Assembly (NCBI RefSeq): GCF_037027585.1
Contig: NZ_JAXCLE010000001.1
Location: 310,001 to 374,000 of the forward strand
DNA: 64,000 nt
Source of the DNA: Solibacillus ferritrahens
Lineage (GTDB): Bacteria > Bacillota > Bacilli > Bacillales_A > Planococcaceae
Direction of reading: 5' to 3'
Shown one piece after another: positions 60,005 through 64,000 of this stretch; position 1 is the stretch's first letter; each line of letters opens with the position of its first letter. Made by a program: the position numbers and the translations under genes. The notes under the pieces were generated by a model, which was not told the DNA's origin, did no database searches, and saw only the letters and a list, made by a program, of their open reading frames with translations.

Positions 60005-61627
60005 ATGACAACAGAAGTAATCGAACAAGATACAAAAACAATTAATGTATTTATTGCAGATCCGCTAAGTGATGACGGTATTTTCCCATTACGCCAAGAA
60101 ACAGAACTAGATTTGAATATTATTGTTGATACAGGTTTAGCACCTGAGGAATTAATGAAAAAAATAGTAGATGTTGACGTATTGCTTGTTCGTTCTCAAA
60201 CTACTGTTACACGCGAAGTAATTGAAAAAGCGAAAAACTTAAAGCTTATTGGTCGTGCTGGTGTAGGTGTTGACAACATTGATTTAAATGCAGCAACTGA
60301 ACATGGAATTATCGTTGTAAATGCCCCAGATGGTAATACAAACTCTGCTGCTGAACATACAATCGCAATGATGACGTCACTTGCACGTTTTATTCCACAA
60401 GCGTTCAACACATTAAAAAATGGAAAATGGGATCGTAAATCATACGTAGGTGTAGAGCTTAAAAACAAGACACTTGGTGTTATCGGTATGGGACGTATCG
60501 GGGCAGAAGTAGCCTACCGTGCTAAAGGCCAACGCATGAACGTTATCGCATATGATCCATTCTTAACGGAAGACCGTGCAAAAGAATTGGGTATAACAAA
60601 GGGTACTGTGGATGAAGTATGTGCTGCAGCTGATTTTGTAACAGTTCATACGCCGTTATTACCAGAAACACGTAATATCATTAACAAGGAACGTTTTGCA
60701 ATCATGAAAGACGGTGTTCGCATTATCAACTGTGCGCGCGGCGGCATTATTAACGAAGATGATTTATACGATGCTATTGTCGAAGGTAAAGTAGCTGGTG
60801 CTGCACTGGACGTATTTGTTCAGGAACCGGCAACAGATCATAAGCTATTAACATTGCCACAAGTCATTGCTACACCTCACCTAGGTGCATCTACAGTAGA
60901 AGCACAAGAGTCAGTTGCAGTTGACGTATCTAACGACATTATTAAGTTCTTTAAAACAGGTACAGTTACAAACCCTGTAAATATGCCATCTATTCCAAAA
61001 GAAAAGCTTGCAGAAGTTGAGCCATTCTTTGCATTAGCAGAAAAGCTTGGAAAGTTTTTAATTCAAGTAACAGAAGAAAGTATTCAGCAATTAAATATTT
61101 CTTACGCTGGTGAAGTGGCAAACTTTGATGTTCGCCCATTAACGGCAAATGCTATTAAAGGACTGCTTTCTACAAACCACGGCTCTCACGTGAATGATGT
61201 CAATGCACGTTATTTAGCTGAACGTATCGGCATTCAAATAAATGAACATAAAACAACAACAGCAAAAGGTTTTACAAACTTAATTACAGTTGAAATCGTT
61301 ACTGAAACTGAAACACATACAGTAGCAGGAACTTTATTAAATGGTCTAGGTGCCCGCATTGTAAAAGTTGAAGGATTTGTAGTAGACGTTATTCCAAACG
61401 GAAATCTTCTTTATATTAAAAACCAGGACAAACCAGGTTCAATCGGCCGGGTTGCTACTAAATTAGCTGAAAAGAACATCAACATTGCAACGATGCAAGT
61501 AGGACGCGATCAAATTGGCGGGTCTGCTGTAATGATGCTTGTCGTTGACAATGAAGTGACTACAGAAGATTTAGTATTCGTAGCACAACTTGAAAACATT
61601 GATGAAGTAAAAGCTATTTCTCTTTAA
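60005..61627 (+). CDS. serA: D-3-phosphoglycerate dehydrogenase
   Basis: SerA oxidises 3-phosphoglycerate with NAD, the first step of serine synthesis. The Rossmann motif is GVIGMGRIGAEVA; the catalytic Arg and Glu fall in INCARGGIINEDDLYDAI and VFVQEPATDHK, and the catalytic His in ATPHLGAST. The C-terminal third holds an ASB-type intervening domain and an ACT domain (KPGSIGRVATKLAEKNINI) that usually binds serine. The length of 540 residues includes a short N-terminal extension. The gene stands alone behind the serine T-box; serC is 6 kb upstream. Confidence 0.97.
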   Translation: MTTEVIEQDTKTINVFIADPLSDDGIFPLRQETELDLNIIVDTGLAPEELMKKIVDVDVLLVRSQTTVTREVIEKAKNLKLIGRAGVGVDNIDLNAATEHGIIVVNAPDGNTNSAAEHTIAMMTSLARFIPQAFNTLKNGKWDRKSYVGVELKNKTLGVIGMGRIGAEVAYRAKGQRMNVIAYDPFLTEDRAKELGITKGTVDEVCAAADFVTVHTPLLPETRNIINKERFAIMKDGVRIINCARGGIINEDDLYDAIVEGKVAGAALDVFVQEPATDHKLLTLPQVIATPHLGASTVEAQESVAVDVSNDIIKFFKTGTVTNPVNMPSIPKEKLAEVEPFFALAEKLGKFLIQVTEESIQQLNISYAGEVANFDVRPLTANAIKGLLSTNHGSHVNDVNARYLAERIGIQINEHKTTTAKGFTNLITVEIVTETETHTVAGTLLNGLGARIVKVEGFVVDVIPNGNLLYIKNQDKPGSIGRVATKLAEKNINIATMQVGRDQIGGSAVMMLVVDNEVTTEDLVFVAQLENIDEVKAISL

Positions 61628-61639
61628 ACTTAACTACGG

Positions 61640-61681
61640 GGCTTTGTTAAAGTAAACATTACCTTTAACAAAGCCTTTCTT
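61640..61681 (+). terminator. Terminator of serA
   Basis: A perfect 13-base stem (61640-61652 with 61663-61675) followed by TTTCTT. Confidence 0.85.
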
Positions 61682-61709
61682 CGTATTAAGTATCTTGCCT
61701 ATGAAATGA

Positions 61710-61757
61710 TCGCAAGGGGTTGCCCCAAAATAGCTTCCCGGATAGCCCCTTTTTTGT
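61710..61757 (+). terminator. Second hairpin with T-run after serA
   Basis: AAGGGG pairs with CCCCTT at the base of a longer structure, followed by TTTTTTG. Together with the first terminator it would give a double stop. The rest of 61758-61926 shows no clear feature. Confidence 0.55.
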
Positions 61758-61926
61758 TTTCATAATTTTATTTACAATACATATGTTTAAATGTAATGGT
61801 ATTTCTTTGTTTTTAGTCAGTACAAATTAATTTAAAGGTTTAGAGAAAGTGAATTAATCTACACTATTTTCTCCTTTCTACTTTCACTTTACTCGCGCAT
61901 TTTTATATTACTAAAGGGGAATTAAG

Positions 61927-63189
61927 TTGAAAAAAGTATTCAAATTTTATTTTATGATTTTTTGTTTAATTGGAGTTTTTACAATAAATATCGAAAGTAC
62001 TTCTGCTGCTCCTTCAGCCACAATTAAACTAACAACGAAAGAAACCGAAGTATTAGAAGAAAATCTGCAAGAAAAAATTATTACCTTATCAAAGGCTACC
62101 CCTATTATCGTATTATCTGAAACTGAAGGATGGACGAAAATTCAATACAAAACGGTAATCGGCTTTATAAAAAGTGAATACTTAAAATCGGTTTCTCCCC
62201 AATACATGCTCGTTAAATCCCAAAATGAACCCCTTGTTCGCGTAACGAATAAACAACACATCGGGTCTATCGGAAAACTTTATTTAAATAGTATTGTTGA
62301 GCTTTATGGATCTGACTCTACCGACTTTGTATTCATAAAGTACGGTGGCCTGGCAGGGTACGTAAATAAGCATGCTCTCATAAAGCCTACAGGAAAAAAG
62401 ATGACGGTAAAAGCTTCTAAAGGTTTAGTAGTCCGGTCTATCGCTAGCGCCTCGAGTGATGAAATAGGGACTTTACGTAAAAACAGTAATGTAATGATGT
62501 ATACTAACATAAAAGGCTGGGCATTTGTCACATCTGATGGTCTATCCGGCTATGTCCCTTTGAGTGGACTAACAACTCCTACTCCAAAAGCTGTACCTAA
62601 AAATCCTTCCAAACCTAAATCGATACAACCTGTAAGTGAAAAAAGAATAGCATTAACATTTGATGATGGTCCTCATCCGAAAGTGACGAGGCAAATATTA
62701 AAGACACTGGAAAAATATGAAGCAAAAGCTACATTTTTTGTCATCGGCCAAGAAGTGAAGAAGTACCCTGAAATTATGAAGGAAGTATATGACGCAGGCC
62801 ATGAAATTGGCAATCATACATACAATCATGAAAAGCTGACAACATTGTCTCAAAAAGAAGTGAAACACCAAATTCAATCAACGGATGAAATTATTAAATC
62901 CGTAATTGGTAAAAATGCAACGGTTTTTCGACCACCTTATGGGAGCTATGATGAAACAATTATAAAGCAGTTAAAAGTACCAAGCGTGATGTGGACTATT
63001 GATACACTGGATTGGAAACACCGCGATCCGGAAAAAACGGCGCTTGCTATAGAGGAACAGGTGAACAACGGTAGCATTATATTAATGCACGATATTCACC
63101 AAGCAACTGCAGATGCTTTAGAAACAATACTTGAAGAGTTACAAAAGCAAGGCTATACATTTGTAACAGTTTCAGAATTACTAAAGTAA
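61927..63189 (+). CDS. Secreted polysaccharide deacetylase with SH3 repeats
   Basis: A secreted wall protein of 420 residues. After a signal peptide (ending near ESTSAAPS) come three bacterial SH3-like segments (about 31-92, 95-155 and 158-213) that should bind peptidoglycan, then a proline/lysine linker and a NodB deacetylase domain. The NodB metal site is intact: TFDDGPHP (Asp), NHTYNH (two His) and RPPYG. It should deacetylate GlcNAc or MurNAc residues of the wall. The start is TTG at 61927 after AAAGGGGAA. Confidence 0.9.
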   Translation: MKKVFKFYFMIFCLIGVFTINIESTSAAPSATIKLTTKETEVLEENLQEKIITLSKATPIIVLSETEGWTKIQYKTVIGFIKSEYLKSVSPQYMLVKSQNEPLVRVTNKQHIGSIGKLYLNSIVELYGSDSTDFVFIKYGGLAGYVNKHALIKPTGKKMTVKASKGLVVRSIASASSDEIGTLRKNSNVMMYTNIKGWAFVTSDGLSGYVPLSGLTTPTPKAVPKNPSKPKSIQPVSEKRIALTFDDGPHPKVTRQILKTLEKYEAKATFFVIGQEVKKYPEIMKEVYDAGHEIGNHTYNHEKLTTLSQKEVKHQIQSTDEIIKSVIGKNATVFRPPYGSYDETIIKQLKVPSVMWTIDTLDWKHRDPEKTALAIEEQVNNGSIILMHDIHQATADALETILEELQKQGYTFVTVSELLK

Positions 63190-63221
63190 TGATCTGAACT
63201 GTTCATAAAAATTGACCAAAC

Positions 63222-63262
63222 AAAAAGCATCGCAAACTATTAAAAACTTTGCGATGCTTTTT
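63222..63262. terminator. Bidirectional terminator
   Basis: A perfect 15-base stem (63222-63236 with 63248-63262) with A and T runs; it serves the deacetylase gene and the converging zinc-ribbon gene. Confidence 0.9.
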
Positions 63263-63286
63263 ATTGTGTTTTCTATACTGTTTATT

Positions 63287-63661
63287 TTAATTGAACGATT
63301 TTAAATGTAGGAAGGTCAATTGCTTATTCATAGGTATTGACTCGATTTCTTGAAATGTAATAGAAGAGTAGCCATTGCCTTGTGTCACAGCGAATGCTGC
63401 AATTACAACTAAAAACAACATACCCACTGCAATAAAAGCCGATAAAACCCTGTGTGCCTTTTGCATCTCAATATTGGAATGCTGTCTCTTTTTATTGCGT
63501 ATGAGTTGGAAGAAGCGGTCTTCGTTATTAGGTAAAGTAAGTACATGTTCGCAAGCTAAACAAAGATGTGCCGTATGATGATTTAATGTCACCCTATTCA
63601 ATTGGATAAATTCATTTGTACGGTTACAGTTTTCACAGCGATATGTATTAATATTTCCCAT
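63287..63661 (-). CDS. Zinc-ribbon protein with one membrane segment
   Basis: A 124-residue protein that I do not recognise. It has two CxxC pairs (YRCENCNRTN and LCLACEH), which should bind zinc, then a charged stretch (LIRNKKRQHSN) and a hydrophobic segment (VLSAFIAVGMLFLVVIAAFAV, about residues 72-92) and a short tail. It may be a membrane-linked adaptor. The ATG follows GAGGTTC. A CodY-like box lies 45 bases upstream. Confidence 0.7.
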   Translation of the reverse strand: MGNINTYRCENCNRTNEFIQLNRVTLNHHTAHLCLACEHVLTLPNNEDRFFQLIRNKKRQHSNIEMQKAHRVLSAFIAVGMLFLVVIAAFAVTQGNGYSSITFQEIESIPMNKQLTFLHLKSFN

Positions 63662-63705
63662 AGGAAGAACCTCTTTCTTTAGTTTTTTATTAATATGATA
63701 ACATA

Positions 63706-63720
63706 AATATTCAGAAAATT
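63706..63720. promoter_or_regulatory. CodY-like box upstream of the zinc-ribbon gene
   Basis: AATATTCAGAAAATT matches the CodY consensus at 14 of 15 positions. AT-rich DNA makes such matches fairly easy, so confidence is low. Confidence 0.4.
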
Positions 63721-63730
63721 CATTTTATAA

Positions 63731-63766
63731 ACGAAATAAAAACGCACCGAATGAACAGTGCGTTTT
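63731..63766 (-). terminator. Terminator of the HAD phosphatase gene
   Basis: AAAACGCAC (63739-63747) pairs with GTGCGTTTT (63758-63766), followed on the reverse strand by TTTATTTCG. Confidence 0.8.
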
Positions 63767-63772
63767 GAAAAT

Positions 63773-64000
63773 TTATATTGTTTTTAATAACTGTAAAAAC
63801 TCAGTTAATGATGTAACTTCAAAAGTTGGCACTACATCGGGATTTTTTGGTTTGTTTTCACGGTTAATCCAAACGTTCCGTATGCCGACACGAGATGAAC
63901 CTAAAATATCAGTCATTAAGTTATCACCAACCATAATGGCTTCATCTTTTGTCAAACTTGCTTTGTCCATAACAAATTCGAAAATAGAAGCATCTGGCTT
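63773..64000 (-). CDS. HAD-family nucleotidase/phosphatase (5' end outside window)
   Basis: The last 75 codons of a HAD hydrolase: PDASIFEFVMDKA followed by MVGDNLMTDILGSSRVGIRNVWINR, which holds the last HAD motif (GDNLMTD). The pattern resembles YjjG-type pyrimidine nucleotidases or YfnB. The frame continues past base 64000 without a stop, so the start and the nucleophile aspartate lie outside. The ATG at 63970 is internal and not the start. Confidence 0.85.
   Translation of the reverse strand, partial: KPDASIFEFVMDKASLTKDEAIMVGDNLMTDILGSSRVGIRNVWINRENKPKNPDVVPTFEVTSLTEFLQLLKTI

Overview
The window reads as chromosomal DNA of a low-GC, endospore-forming Bacillales bacterium. Gene content and order are closest to Bacillus subtilis, but with differences typical of the Planococcaceae (Lysinibacillus/Solibacillus-like); that placement is inference, because no rRNA or phylogenetic marker could be compared. 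Sporulation is hinted at by a YjcZ-family mini-protein. Most genes have strong AGGAGG-type ribosome binding sites, TTG and GTG starts are common, and intrinsic hairpin terminators are abundant. Nearly everything is core genome: no prophage, IS transposase, rRNA or CRISPR array was found.

Region by region. 1-2.7 kb: the 5' part of a polar amino-acid-binding lipoprotein gene, a small polytopic membrane protein, AT-rich DNA with short palindromic repeats, and tRNA-Arg(CCG). 2.7-21 kb: a block colinear with the B. subtilis clpP-to-yvjA neighbourhood, with clpP behind a CtsR-like box, crh-whiA-glmR-rapZ-nudix, trxB, a TPR protein, the histidine operon hisZGDBHF-hisIE (hisA is missing), then yvoF-ppaX-lgt-hprK, a c551-type cytochrome and YvjA. 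21-32 kb: a more individual mix, with an EAL/HDOD protein, an enoyl-CoA hydratase, an S9 peptidase, an acyl-CoA ligase and a Bce-type antimicrobial-peptide detoxification locus that has an unfamiliar gene inserted in it. 32-56.5 kb: a second block resembling the B. subtilis yhf/yhg/hem/yha region, with lplJ, yhfH, yhgE-yhgD, a four-gene two-component/lipoprotein operon, hemEHY, hmoB, a split chromate transporter, ecsAB, hit, yhaH, scoC, prsA, serC, yhaM and a YhzD-like gene. 56.5-64 kb: an enoyl-CoA hydratase behind a FadR-like site, a large FAD oxidoreductase with cre-like and CodY-like sites, serA behind a serine T-box, an SH3/polysaccharide deacetylase, a zinc-ribbon membrane protein and a truncated HAD phosphatase.

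How the parts connect. HPrK phosphorylates Crh (and HPr), and PpaX removes the pyrophosphate that HPrK releases, so the CcpA catabolite-control machinery is encoded here. GlmR and RapZ link it to cell-wall precursor supply. HemE, HemH (CpfC) and HemY (CgoX) make coproheme by the Gram-positive route, and HmoB on the opposite strand is a heme-degrading monooxygenase. SerC and SerA give serine synthesis, with SerA controlled by tRNA-Ser charging. Lgt lipidates the many lipoproteins seen (PrsA, cytochrome c, the YtkA-like and propeller proteins).

The points most worth a second look are the missing hisA, a strict 21-bp-period repeat between clpP and crh, four 27-bp palindromes with near-helical spacing, a structured leader with alternative pairings ahead of the TPR gene, the unknown protein in the Bce-type locus, the propeller-TCS-YtkA operon, and the stacked regulatory sites upstream of the FAD oxidoreductase.
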